Assembly (NCBI GenBank): GCA_946894095.1
Contig: OX335654.1
Span: 15,385,687 to 15,449,686 of the forward strand
Direction: 5' to 3'
Length of the DNA: 64,000 nt
From: Incurvaria masculella
Taxonomy: Eukaryota; Arthropoda; Insecta; Lepidoptera; Incurvariidae
The position numbers and the translations under genes were made by a program. Below are positions 53,900 to 62,405 of the stretch, piece by piece (the first letter of the stretch is position 1; each line of letters begins with the position of its first letter). The notes beneath the pieces are model-generated. The model had not been told where the DNA came from, made no database searches, and saw nothing but the letters and a program-made list of their open reading frames with translations.

Positions 53900-55034
53900 T
53901 CTGGCTTCAGTATTTTTTTCCAAGCAAAAAATATAATTTTCTAAAATATTATTTTAACTATATTGGTAGAACTTTAGATGAAATCATACATGGTTTTTTT
54001 TCATGTTCTCATTCCATAACTCCTCATTTCTGAAACTTAACGCAGAAAAACCATACGCATTGGCTAGCATAATTATCTTAAGCAATCTACTATCTGCGAT
54101 AAATTAAATTATAAAAATTAGTGTAAAGAAGCATAATCCAATTAATAGCGAGCGTTATTTTATTATTTCACTGCTTCTTGTAACACGCCAGCTCACTGCA
54201 ATTATTTGATCATTATATTTTGGAATGTTTTGCTTGGTATGAAGTACTAATTAGAAAATCAATAAATAAAATCTGTCAATAATTATTATTTTGAGATTAA
54301 ATAACAAAATGTAAAGTACCTAATTAGTATGTTAATTCGATTTAAAAATGTTCCGATAGAAACATTTCAAGTTGGCCTCGAACCTAGAATCCTCGGATTA
54401 TATTACCAACGAAGCACAGTGTCACAATTAAATGCATACATAAAATCTTAATCACTCGATTCGATCGTATGTTATGACATGGATTCAACTGTGCTGTGTG
54501 GGTTTCAGCACTTGAAAAGAATACACGTGGTTCCACTAAAATTAGGCCCGTGTATGTCATATTAGGTGGTTAAGGAATTTGTCGTTCATGATTTGGATTT
54601 CACTTAAAACTTTGATCTTTAACTAACAGATTAATCCCGCCCGGGTGAATATCATCTCTTAGAATTAACGAAGGCTGAAGCGGAAATGCTATACAATAAT
54701 AAAAAAATAAAAAAAATGTTAAATAGGTACAAATTTCTAAATCATAATGAAGAATTCTCCTAAAGAATTCTCTTGCATCAATGTTATTGTATCATTAAAA
54801 ATTAAGTCCTTTTTATATGTTTAATTTCCTTTAATAATAATAAACTACTTACCGAAAAGCATATTAGGCCCTTACAAAAATATGAAGTTGACCACTTTGA
54901 TATCAAACATCTGGCGTTTTGTTAGGAATTCCAAATTTAAATTTAGGCTTGTGTACTTGGGTTACAAGTTTGGTGATTCATTTGTTTTCGGGGCATTTGT
55001 TTTTCTTTAACGTCCTTCTGTTCATAATCTAGAA
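53900..55034. other. AT-rich DNA with one SINE crumb
   Basis: 54618-54695 holds 'ttaatcccgcccgggtgaat' and 'gaaggctgaagcggaaatg', a plus-strand fragment of the SINE body. The rest has no coding signal. Confidence 0.35.
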
Positions 55035-55149
55035 GAAAATAAATATCGCCTTATTTACGAGTACGAGTTTTACTATGGCACCAGTGCTGAAGAAACAGCT
55101 CGAAGGATTAATTATGTGTATAGGGAAGCTACTGTAAAATAAAACACGG

Positions 55150-55350
55150 TATGGGCTTATTGGGAGTGGCAACACTCTTGACATACGTCAACTGTCTCTG
55201 AGAGTTGCGGTCGCCATTCCTGTCTGTCATCCAAGGAAACGACACAGCTCGAGATCTCTCCTATATTTGTCAATACCATCCAGTCTACATCTAATAAATA
55301 TTACGTCCACTTAACGGTGTATCAATCAACGAATAACGTAACAGTTTTTT
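55150..55350. other. Unidentified insertion in the mariner relic
   Basis: Mariner coding similarity stops after 'aacacggta' (about 55149) and resumes at 'gttccaacgtttacgttc'. The intervening DNA ('gggagtggcaacactcttga', 'gagagttgcggtcgccattc') has no mariner similarity and no match elsewhere in the window. It is probably a small insertion of unknown type. Confidence 0.45.
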
Positions 55351-55638
55351 GTTCCAACGTTTACGTTCTGGAAATGTTGACCTACAGAACAAACCCCGTG
55401 GACGGCCAGAGACCCTAGTTGACAATGAAGAATTAAAAGTGATCGTGGAACGATCCAACGATGACTGAACAACGAGATGTGAGTGATAAAGAGATATTTT
55501 ATAAATTTAAAAGAAATTGGAAGAGTGAAAGAGCTGGAAAAATGGGTACCACATGAATTCAGTGATACTAACAAACATGCGTTGAGTGTTGCGTTGCATT
55601 ACTCACTCGTCACAATTACGAAGGGATTTTAAATCATG

Positions 55639-55663
55639 CAATGCGATTCAAATAAGAATAGGA
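55639..55663. repeat. Left member of a 25-bp inverted repeat around the BEL element
   Basis: 'caatgcgattcaaataagaa' plus 'tagga' is the reverse complement of 61996-62020 with a single mismatch. The two lie outside the BEL element, 15 bp and 119 bp from its ends. Confidence 0.85.
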
Positions 55664-55673
55664 TATGATCACC

Positions 55674-55678
55674 GCCAT
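55674..55678. other. Target-site duplication (GCCAT), left
   Basis: GCCAT precedes the 5' LTR and recurs directly after the 3' LTR at 61877-61881. Five bases is the normal target duplication of BEL/Pao elements. Confidence 0.9.
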
Positions 55679-56198
55679 TGTTCGATCGATATCGAATGTC
55701 GGCAGAGCCACCTATCGTCAAACAAGTTCTCTTCGATCAAGATGATTGGATTTCGCCGACAGGGGCGCACGCGTCTCACATATGTACGTACATATATACA
55801 TCTATCTGAAAACATGGTAGAAGAGCGGAGCGGGCCGCCCCTGACTCATCCGAGCGCGCTCGAACCGTACGGACGCATACCCGCATCGACTACCTTTCGC
55901 TAATTCAAGCATACCCGCAAAAACGCACATCTTGCTCTCGATTGTGCTACGACGACGCATTATTGTACCCATATAGTGACAAAGGTCTGCAAGTGTACCG
56001 GACAAGATATACGTGCCCGTGTCAGGTCTCCGCGCCCATGCCGGGATCGCTGGAATCGTCGTTATTCTAGAGAACGTGGACGCCTTCACCCGGACGATAA
56101 CGTGCTGTCCATACCGCTGAATCGGCCTACCACCTCCCTCCTGGACCTACTCAACACCGAGTGTCACCGAGTGACAACACCGAGACGAAGTGAGATAC

Positions 56199-56414
56199 GT
56201 AGGCGAACCGAGTTCGTCCATCGTAGGCGAACCGAGTTCGTCCATCATAAGCGAACCGAGTTCGTCCATCGTAGGCGAACCGAGTTCGTCCATCATAAGC
56301 GAACCGAGTTCGTCCATCGTAGGCGAACCGAGTTCGTCCATCATAAGCGAACCGAGTTCGTCCATCGTAAGCGAACCGAGTTCGTCCATCATAAGCGAAC
56401 CGAGTTCGTCCATT
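56199..56414 (+). repeat. 24-bp tandem array in the 5' LTR, nine units
   Basis: Nine units of 24 bp alternate between 'gtaggcgaaccgagttcgtc' plus 'catc' and an 'ataagc' variant. Each holds the dyad CGAAC-CGA-GTTCG. Because 24 is a multiple of three, three frames remain open. A second array at 61297-61512 is the same apart from one base. Confidence 0.95.
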
Positions 56415-56426
56415 TCACGTACATAC

Positions 56427-56508
56427 TCGTAGGTGCTTATACCACCAACACACTCGCAGGTGCTTATACCATCAACACACTCGCAGGTGCTTATACCACC
56501 GAAACACA
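56427..56508 (+). repeat. 27-bp repeat, three units, in the LTR
   Basis: Three units of about 27 bp sharing 'aggtgcttataccaccaaca' and 'cactcgc', the middle with one change (accatc) and the last degenerating to 'ccgaaacacac'. Followed by a CA-rich run at about 56530-56566. Confidence 0.85.
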
Positions 56509-56652
56509 CTTAACGTTCAAATCAAACAGTATTCACACACCACACACACCCACACACACACACACATACGCCTACATGTTCTCATGTTATCATTGTATCT
56601 TTACACCTTCACACTTTTGAGGGTTTTTTATGCCATAAGGCTTTTTCCCTCT

Positions 56653-56658
56653 AATAAA
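56653..56658 (+). promoter_or_regulatory. Polyadenylation signal AATAAA in the LTR
   Basis: AATAAA lies 120 bp from the LTR end, following 'tttttccctct'. The equivalent in the 3' LTR is 61751-61756, which would end the element's transcript. Confidence 0.6.
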
Positions 56659-56778
56659 TTGTCATTTTGTCTTATACCCATGATATCTTTATTTTAATAA
56701 CCTTCTATTTTCCTATCCTATTAAATTCACACATTGAACTACGGGACTAAGGCTCTGTGCCATCGTCCCGACGCTACA

Positions 56779-56800
56779 TTTTGGTGCCTCCTGTGAGGAA
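56779..56800 (+). other. Probable primer-binding site
   Basis: The sequence right after the 5' LTR, 'ttttggtgcctcctgtgagg', has the TGG start expected for pairing with the CCA end of a tRNA. I could not name the tRNA. Confidence 0.5.
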
Positions 56801-57060
56801 TAATCTCACAACTTGAAAAACAAAACACACTACATATTATACACATAAATCCGCAACGGATTCACTGAGCACCCATTGCTTAAACATCCACGGCCTTCTG
56901 GACATCGCCATAGCTCCGAAAGATCCTCCCAATTGCGGCCTACAGTAGACTTAGTCATGCCAAGGAACTGAGATACGTTTTTGTACCCTTTCCAATTTTT
57001 CGACGCTCTTTCATAAATGCATAGATTCCTATTCTTTTTCGTATACTGAAATTTCACATC

Positions 57061-58317
57061 ATGGATGTTGACGTTCCTTTAATCACCCAAAAGCGCAAGA
57101 CGCTCAAAGGTGAAATTACCAAACTTCGCACGCTTGTTACTCAGAATAAAATTGAGCCAGATACTGCTAAAATTAGGTTCGGGCGTTTACAGGACAATTT
57201 TCATTCTTATGAACAGTTAAATGACCGACTGGCAGTACATGACCCTACAGACCCGGGTGTAGCCCAATTTGCCGAAATCCAGGATAACTTTTATGAAATC
57301 GCAACTCTTGTCGGAAGAATGACGATTGTTTCTGCATCAACGTCTCAAGCGGACACGGTCGGCCCGCCAACTTCTTTCGCGAATTCAACCATGATCGAAC
57401 GACCACGTTTGATCAAACTCCCGGTGGCTCAACTACCAAAATTTGACGGTGATTACAATGATTGGCTCTCATTCAAAAATACGTTCGAATCGTTGATAGA
57501 CAAACGTACAGATATCGACGACCTGAATAAATTTCTTTATCTTAAAAATTCAGTGACTGGAGCGGCTGCAAACAAACTCGCGCTTTTTAATGCCAGCGCG
57601 GAAAACTATAAGAAAGCATGGAACTTGCTTCTCAATTCCTATGAGAAAAAACGTGTCCTCATTTCAAAACACATGGACGCGATTCTTGACATAGCTCCAT
57701 TAAGAAACGCGACTTCCAGCGGATTATCAGGAATTGTAGATTCAGTCCGTCAACACATAAGCATGCTCGAAGCCCTGAATATAGAATCTGGTCCAGGATT
57801 CCAAGCCTTAATTGTTCGTCTACTTGAAAGAGCGCTCCCGGTCGATGTTCGGGAGGATTGGGAGAAAACTCTGAGCCTTGATGTCTTTCCCACTCTTGAT
57901 CAGTTTTGCACCTTCGTGAGTGAATTTGCTTTCCGAATTTCAACGCACGAGCAAGACAGCGCTCGTTGCGGGGCCAAACCTGTTAAGAGAGTTCTATTTG
58001 ATCGTGAATCGGGAAGAACAAAGTTTGTAAAATCGAATTATGGCACCCGCGCATTAGTTACAACCTCAACAGCTTCATGCCCCCAGTGTCAAGGATCCCA
58101 TCCTATATACAATTGCTCTGAGTTCAAGAATTTAAGCGTCCAACAGCGGTGGCATTTCGTAAAGGCTAAAAATATTTGCAAAAATTGCCTTCGCGCACAC
58201 TCCGATCCGTGCAAGTATTCGCACTGCAAACTTTGCGACCGGTACCATAACACTCTTTTGCATCAGGACCAGAAATTGACAAACATGCAATCCATGACCG
58301 CCGACCCATCCCTGTGA
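57061..58317 (+). CDS. BEL-type Gag protein (DUF1759-like, zinc knuckles)
   Basis: 418 codons from ATG 57061 to TGA 58315. Gag packages the element RNA into particles in the cytoplasm. The N-terminal 100 residues are helical and charged; about residues 118-300 match the BEL-type capsid region (KLPVAQLPKFDGDYNDWLSF, FLYLKNSVTGAA). The C-terminal part from about residue 340 has Cys/His knuckles: CPQCQGSHPIYNC and CKNCLRAHSDPC, then CKLCDRYH. In BEL elements gag and pol are usually one long frame; here only the TGA at 58315-58317 separates gag from pol, and the 17 codons between it and the next ATG are open. The frame itself has no other lesion. The start was chosen because it is the first ATG, 282 bp after the LTR. 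Confidence 0.9.
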   Translation: MDVDVPLITQKRKTLKGEITKLRTLVTQNKIEPDTAKIRFGRLQDNFHSYEQLNDRLAVHDPTDPGVAQFAEIQDNFYEIATLVGRMTIVSASTSQADTVGPPTSFANSTMIERPRLIKLPVAQLPKFDGDYNDWLSFKNTFESLIDKRTDIDDLNKFLYLKNSVTGAAANKLALFNASAENYKKAWNLLLNSYEKKRVLISKHMDAILDIAPLRNATSSGLSGIVDSVRQHISMLEALNIESGPGFQALIVRLLERALPVDVREDWEKTLSLDVFPTLDQFCTFVSEFAFRISTHEQDSARCGAKPVKRVLFDRESGRTKFVKSNYGTRALVTTSTASCPQCQGSHPIYNCSEFKNLSVQQRWHFVKAKNICKNCLRAHSDPCKYSHCKLCDRYHNTLLHQDQKLTNMQSMTADPSL

Positions 58318-58368
58318 CTGACCGCCAGTACGTTTAACACAGTATCTCGTGCCTTACGCCCGGACCTA

Positions 58369-60186
58369 ATGATGAGTGCACTAGTGCGAGTCCGAGACGG
58401 TAAAGGTAAATTCCTTGAATCACGTGCTTTGCTGGATACCTGTGCAACTGCCCATTTTATTACTGACCGATTTGCTAAATTGTTACGATTACCTACTCGC
58501 GCATGTTCTGTTCCTATCAGCGCGATTAACGGAATGCAGACGGTTTCAAAAACCAGTATCATTATTACCTTTCATGCATTACATAATGAATTTCAGAAAA
58601 CTTTAACTTTTCTAACAGTACCTAAAATCGCCGACTGCGTTCCTGACGAACCGTTCCCACGAAACTCAATCAAAATTCCGGGAAATATCAAACTCGCGGA
58701 TCCACAATTCCATGTCCCGCGTCAAGTGGATATGCTCATAGGGTCCGGCGCTACGATGTCCCTCCTATCCATCGGACAAATCGATTTATCGGTCAATCAC
58801 TGCGATTTAATTATTCAGAAAACCCTACTCGGGTGGGTGATTGTTGGAAGCGCAACGTGCCCCGAGAAAACTTCCAAGGCTTCTTGTAACGTAACTGAAC
58901 TAACTGAGCAATTGGAAAGGTTTTGGGTGATCGAGGATGCAAATTCTAACTCAGGTAAACCGTACGAAAAATGTTTATGTGAATCTCATTACGCGGAAAC
59001 TACAACCCGTAACGCCACCGGGCGATATATCGTGCGTTTACCATTTCGAAACGACAACCGTGACCTTGGCGAAACCCGTTCTATTGCTTTAAAACGTTTT
59101 TATGCCCTGCAACGGAAACTGAAATCAGATCAAGAACTTAGTCGCGAATACCACAGGGTAATGCAGGAATATCTTGATCTCGGACATATGTCATTAGTTG
59201 TCGATGAATCAGTCGACGGTTATTACATCCCTCATCATCCAGTAATAAAATCTTCAAGCAACACTACCAAGGTTAGAGTAGTATTTGATGCTTCGACCAA
59301 ATCTAGTCGAGGCATTTCTCTCAACGAGACTCTCATGGTTGGACCTACTATTCAAGACAAACTTTTTGAACACCTATTACGCTTCCGAGTTCACGTCTAC
59401 GTTCTCACAGCCGATATAGCAAAAATGTACCGACAGATTCTTATCCATCCCAAAGATCGGCGATATCAACGAATCTTTTGGTTCTTAGATGGCCAGATAA
59501 AGACTTTCGAACTGAATACAGTTACGTTCGGGGTTTCTGCGGCGCCGTACTTAGCTATCCAAACTATAAATCAGCTTACGGACGATGAACGCACTGATTT
59601 TCCCTTAGCTTCGCGAATCCTAAAGCGGGATTTGTACGTCGATGATCTCTTAACGGGTGCAGACTCTCTGGTGGAAATTCTGAAAATTCGCGATGAAATA
59701 ATCCAGCTCCTTAAGCGCGGCGGATTCGACATACGTCAATGGGCTTCGAATCATCATCACGTGCTTGATGATATTCGTGAAAGGATTTTGGATTTGGATT
59801 GCGCGGTTCAAATTAATCCAATTTTTAAAACACTCGGAGTTATGTGGAACTCAAAACTCGATAAACTTATGTATACCGTCAATACAATAGACACATGCGG
59901 GAAAATTACGAAGCGGCTGATTGTTTCCCAAATCGCAAAAATTTTTGATCCATTGGGTTTGCTCGGCCCAGTTGTTGTTGTTGCGAAATTAATAATGCAG
60001 GACTGCTGGAAGGCCAAGGTCGACTGGGATGAATCAGTGTCTCAACAACTGCATTCCAAATGGACCGATTATGTTACTGAATTGACACACATTCACGATC
60101 TTACTATTGATCGTCGGCTCTTGATTAAACCCCCCACTATCACCTCATTTTGGAGGTATTTGGGAAGCTGCGGTCAAGTCCTTTAA
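58369..60186 (+). CDS. BEL-type Pol: protease and reverse transcriptase, 3'-truncated by deletion
   Basis: 605 codons in the same frame as gag. The first ATG is 58369, but the frame is open back to the TGA, so natural translation probably comes from a fused gag-pol. Order: aspartic protease region near residues 18-35 ([11 protein letters not shown], where the usual DSG/DTG is DTC), connector with LLGWVIVGS, then reverse transcriptase from about residue 215. RT marks are VRVVFDAST (about 300), [10 protein letters not shown] (about 345) and the YVDD active site in [10 protein letters not shown] (about 421). The RT thumb and connection ends with FDPLGLLGP and WDESV. The last 15 or so residues come from reading the wrong frame across the deletion junction. 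RNase H, which should follow, is missing. Confidence 0.9.
   Translation: MMSALVRVRDGKGKFLESRALLDTCATAHFITDRFAKLLRLPTRACSVPISAINGMQTVSKTSIIITFHALHNEFQKTLTFLTVPKIADCVPDEPFPRNSIKIPGNIKLADPQFHVPRQVDMLIGSGATMSLLSIGQIDLSVNHCDLIIQKTLLGWVIVGSATCPEKTSKASCNVTELTEQLERFWVIEDANSNSGKPYEKCLCESHYAETTTRNATGRYIVRLPFRNDNRDLGETRSIALKRFYALQRKLKSDQELSREYHRVMQEYLDLGHMSLVVDESVDGYYIPHHPVIKSSSNTTKVRVVFDASTKSSRGISLNETLMVGPTIQDKLFEHLLRFRVHVYVLTADIAKMYRQILIHPKDRRYQRIFWFLDGQIKTFELNTVTFGVSAAPYLAIQTINQLTDDERTDFPLASRILKRDLYVDDLLTGADSLVEILKIRDEIIQLLKRGGFDIRQWASNHHHVLDDIRERILDLDCAVQINPIFKTLGVMWNSKLDKLMYTVNTIDTCGKITKRLIVSQIAKIFDPLGLLGPVVVVAKLIMQDCWKAKVDWDESVSQQLHSKWTDYVTELTHIHDLTIDRRLLIKPPTITSFWRYLGSCGQVL
60130..60146. other. 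Deletion junction RT / integrase
   Basis: Upstream reads the end of the RT connection (frame 1) and downstream the end of the integrase core (frame 2). A length of the order of 2 kb that normally carries RNase H and most of integrase is missing. The size is estimated from the usual BEL layout, not measured. Confidence 0.8.
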
Positions 60187-60703
60187 ACATCATTTCAAAC
60201 GAGTAGTGGGTGACCAACTTCTCACTTTCGAACAACTTAATACTCTTGAAATCGAAATCGAGGGAATATTGAACTCCCGTCCTCTATGTTCACTTTCAAC
60301 GGATCCGAATGATCCCATTGCTTTAACCCCTGCTCATCTCCTCGTCGGCCGCCCTATCACAATGCTCCCCGAGAATGATCTCCTTTCGGTTCCAGATAAT
60401 CGTCTCTCGGCTTGGAGATTCATTTCCAAGGCTCGACAAGATTTCTGGAAACGATGGCATTTAGAGTATCTTAGCGAGCTCCAAAAACGGCAGAAGTGGC
60501 TCCGCAAGGGCGAAGAGCTCAAACCGAACTCAGTCGTTATCGTTATAGACAAAAATCAGCCCTGTACGCGCTGGCAATTGGGAGTGATTGTCGAGACGCA
60601 TCCGGGGAGCGATGGCATCACCAGGGTTGCCACCGTCAGGACATCTCAAGGCCTATTCAAACGCAATATCACTCTTTTATGTCCACTACCTGACACAGCA
60701 TAA
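60146..60703 (+). pseudogene. BEL integrase C-terminal remnant (DUF5641-like)
   Basis: In frame 2 from 60146 the sequence reads [19 protein letters not shown], the end of the integrase core, where the Glu of WEA is probably the last catalytic acid. [20 protein letters not shown] follows, and then the C-terminal region common to BEL/Pao integrases ([38 protein letters not shown]). It ends at TAA 60701. The HHCC zinc finger and both catalytic Asp are absent. The remnant has no start of its own and is out of frame with the RT part; the ATG at 60206 is incidental. Confidence 0.88.
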
Positions 60704-60766
60704 CATTTTAAACATATATTACACAACATAACACACGCATCAATACCTTTGCTCTTGTTCTCGCAA

Positions 60767-60776
60767 CCGGGGAGGA
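60767..60776 (+). promoter_or_regulatory. Polypurine tract before the 3' LTR
   Basis: 'ccggggagga' directly abuts the TG of the 3' LTR; its purine part would prime plus-strand DNA synthesis. Confidence 0.8.
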
Positions 60777-61876
60777 TGTTCGATCGATATCGAATGTCGG
60801 CAGAGCCACCTATCGTCAAACAAGTTCTCTTCGATCAAGATGATTGGATTTCGCCGACAGGGGCGCACGCGTCTCACATATGTACGTACATATATACATC
60901 TATCTGAAAACATGGTAGAAGAGCGGAGCGGGCCGCCCCTGACTCATCCGAGCGCGCTCGAACCGTACGGACGCATACCCGCATCGACTACCTTTCGCTA
61001 ATTCAAGCATACCCGCAAAAACGCACATCTTGCTCTCGATTGTGCTACGACGACGCATTATTGTACCCATATAGTGACAAAGGTCTGCAAGTGTACCGGA
61101 CAAGATATACGTGCCCGTGTCAGGTCTCCGCGCCCATGCCGGGATCGCTGGAATCGTCGTTATTCTAGAGAACGTGGACGCCTTCACCCGGACGATAACG
61201 TGCTGTCCATACCGCTGAATCGGCCTACCACCTCCCTCCTGGACCTACTCAACACCGAGTGTCACCGAGTGACAACACCGAGACGAAGTGAGATACGTAG
61301 GCGAACCGAGTTCGTCCATCGTAGGCGAACCGAGTTCGTCCATCATAAGCGAACCGAGTTCGTCCATCGTAGGCGAACCGAGTTCGTCCATCATAAGCGA
61401 ACCGAGTTCGTCCATCGTAGGCGAACCGAGTTCGTCCATCATAAGCGAACCGAGTTCGTCCATGGTAAGCGAACCGAGTTCGTCCATCATAAGCGAACCG
61501 AGTTCGTCCATTTCACGTACATACTCGTAGGTGCTTATACCACCAACACACTCGCAGGTGCTTATACCATCAACACACTCGCAGGTGCTTATACCACCGA
61601 AACACACTTAACGTTCAAATCAAACAGTATTCACACACCACACACACCCACACACACACACACATACGCCTACATGTTCTCATGTTATCATTGTATCTTT
61701 ACACCTTCACACTTTTGAGGGTTTTTTATGCCATAAGGCTTTTTCCCTCTAATAAATTGTCATTTTGTCTTATACCCATGATATCTTTATTTTAATAACC
61801 TTCTATTTTCCTATCCTATTAAATTCACACATTGAACTACGGGACTAAGGCTCTGTCCCATCGTCCCGACGCTACA
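60777..61876 (+). repeat. 3' LTR of BEL element
   Basis: 1100 bp, offset exactly 5098 from the 5' LTR. Two differences (61464 and 61857), so about 99.8 percent identity. Same arrays, CA run and AATAAA (61751). Confidence 0.97.
61297..61512 (+). repeat. 24-bp tandem array in the 3' LTR, nine units
   Basis: Copy of the 56199-56414 array with one C-to-G change in the eighth unit boundary (61464). Unit number is the same in both LTRs, so the array has not slipped since insertion. Confidence 0.95.
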
Positions 61877-61881
61877 GCCAT
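61877..61881. other. Target-site duplication (GCCAT), right
   Basis: Matches 55674-55678 exactly. Confidence 0.9.
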
Positions 61882-61995
61882 TTTGAATGTCAAACTGCTA
61901 AAACACTCACTTCACTTCACAAACTTCAGTACTTTGCCGCGATGTTGCCGCGTACTTTTCGTCGCGAATTCGAGTGAAGTTAGTCACGAGCCCCG

Positions 61996-62020
61996 TCCTA
62001 TTATTATTTGAATCGCATTG
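61996..62020. repeat. Right member of the 25-bp inverted repeat
   Basis: 'tcctattattatttgaatcg' plus 'cattg' pairs with 55639-55663 (24 of 25). With the BEL element removed, the two arms would lie about 130 bp apart, so they may be the ends of a small element of about 180 bp into which BEL inserted. Confidence 0.75.
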
Positions 62021-62405
62021 AATCTTTACTTGTGATGAAAAATTGACCATGTACGATAATCGCGAATACTCATCACAGTGATTGAATCCAGGAGAACCGG
62101 CCAAATCCTGCCCTAAGCGAAAATTGACTCAGAAAAACATCTGGTGATTGTCTGGTGGACCAGTGCTCGTGTCATCCGCCACATCTCCCTAAGATCTGGC
62201 CAGACGATTACTGCAGATTGTCAACAATTGCAAACCATGATGGACAAGCTAGCCGGCCGAGACGGTGCTCCAGCCCACTGCTGCTTCAGGACCAGGACAA
62301 CGCTAAAGACACCGCTAGGACAACCCTAGACCACACACTGCACTACAAATGGTCGCTAAATTAGAGGAGCTACGATGGGAATTTCCCCGACACCCACTTT
62401 TCCCA
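62021..62405 (+). pseudogene. mariner transposase relic, C-terminal part
   Basis: Resumes the mariner interrupted at 55678. Short segments in shifting frames read TCDEKLTMYDNR (first catalytic Asp in TCDEK, from 62028), LNPGEPAKSCPKRKLTQK (about 62086-62138), LVIVWWTSARVIRH and RSGQTITADC (to about 62220). Then DNAKD at the second catalytic Asp (about 62298) and a last piece with VAKLEELRWEFPRHP (about 62350-62396). The third Asp motif is not found; similarity ends near 62405. Stops and at least three shifts make it non-functional. Confidence 0.85.

Larger units (their letters stand above)
55035..55678 (+). pseudogene. mariner transposase relic, N-terminal part
   Basis: Broken reading frames give, in order, YEYEFYYGTSAEETARRINY (55060-55120), NTV and, after a gap of about 190 bp, QNKPRGRPETLVDNEELK (55398-55440). 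IGRVKELEKWVPHEFS (55515-55562) and RHNYEGILN (55609-55635) follow. This is the order of the paired DNA-binding region and the WVPHE linker of a mariner transposase. Several stops and shifts are present. The wording (NKPRGRPET) differs from the 38-kb mariner (DARRSGRP), so it belongs to a different lineage. The relic is interrupted at 55678 by the BEL element and continues at 62028. Confidence 0.85.
55679..56778 (+). repeat. 5' LTR of BEL element
   Basis: Begins TGTTCGATCGATATCG and ends GACGCTACA (TG...CA). Contains a 24-bp tandem array, a 27-bp triplicate, a CA run and AATAAA. It differs from the 3' LTR only at 56366 (C against G) and 56759 (G against C). A 214-codon open frame crosses it at 55976-56620, mostly because the 24-bp array has no stops. 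Confidence 0.97.
55679..61876 (+). mobile_element. BEL/Pao LTR retrotransposon, young internally deleted copy
   Basis: 6198 bp bounded by 1100-bp direct LTRs and a GCCAT duplication. Order: 5' LTR, primer-binding region, gag, protease and reverse transcriptase, then (after a deletion) the integrase C-terminal region, polypurine tract, 3' LTR. The DUF1759-type gag, the pol order and the DUF5641-type integrase tail mark the BEL/Pao group. No envelope gene is seen. RNase H and the integrase zinc finger and most of the core are missing, so this copy cannot move on its own. Confidence 0.95.

Noticed and set aside
56199..56414. CRISPR-like array in the LTR
   Set aside because: Units are contiguous 24-bp repeats with no unique spacers, inside a eukaryotic retroelement.
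55976..56620. 214-codon open frame in each LTR (also 61074-61718)
   Set aside because: It is held open by the stop-free 24-bp array, with parallel open frames on other strands. The same frame lies inside both LTRs, and the translation is simple repeats.
57061..60703. Endogenous retrovirus with envelope
   Set aside because: No envelope frame between the integrase remnant and the 3' LTR (about 70 bp). Gag and pol are of BEL/Pao type.
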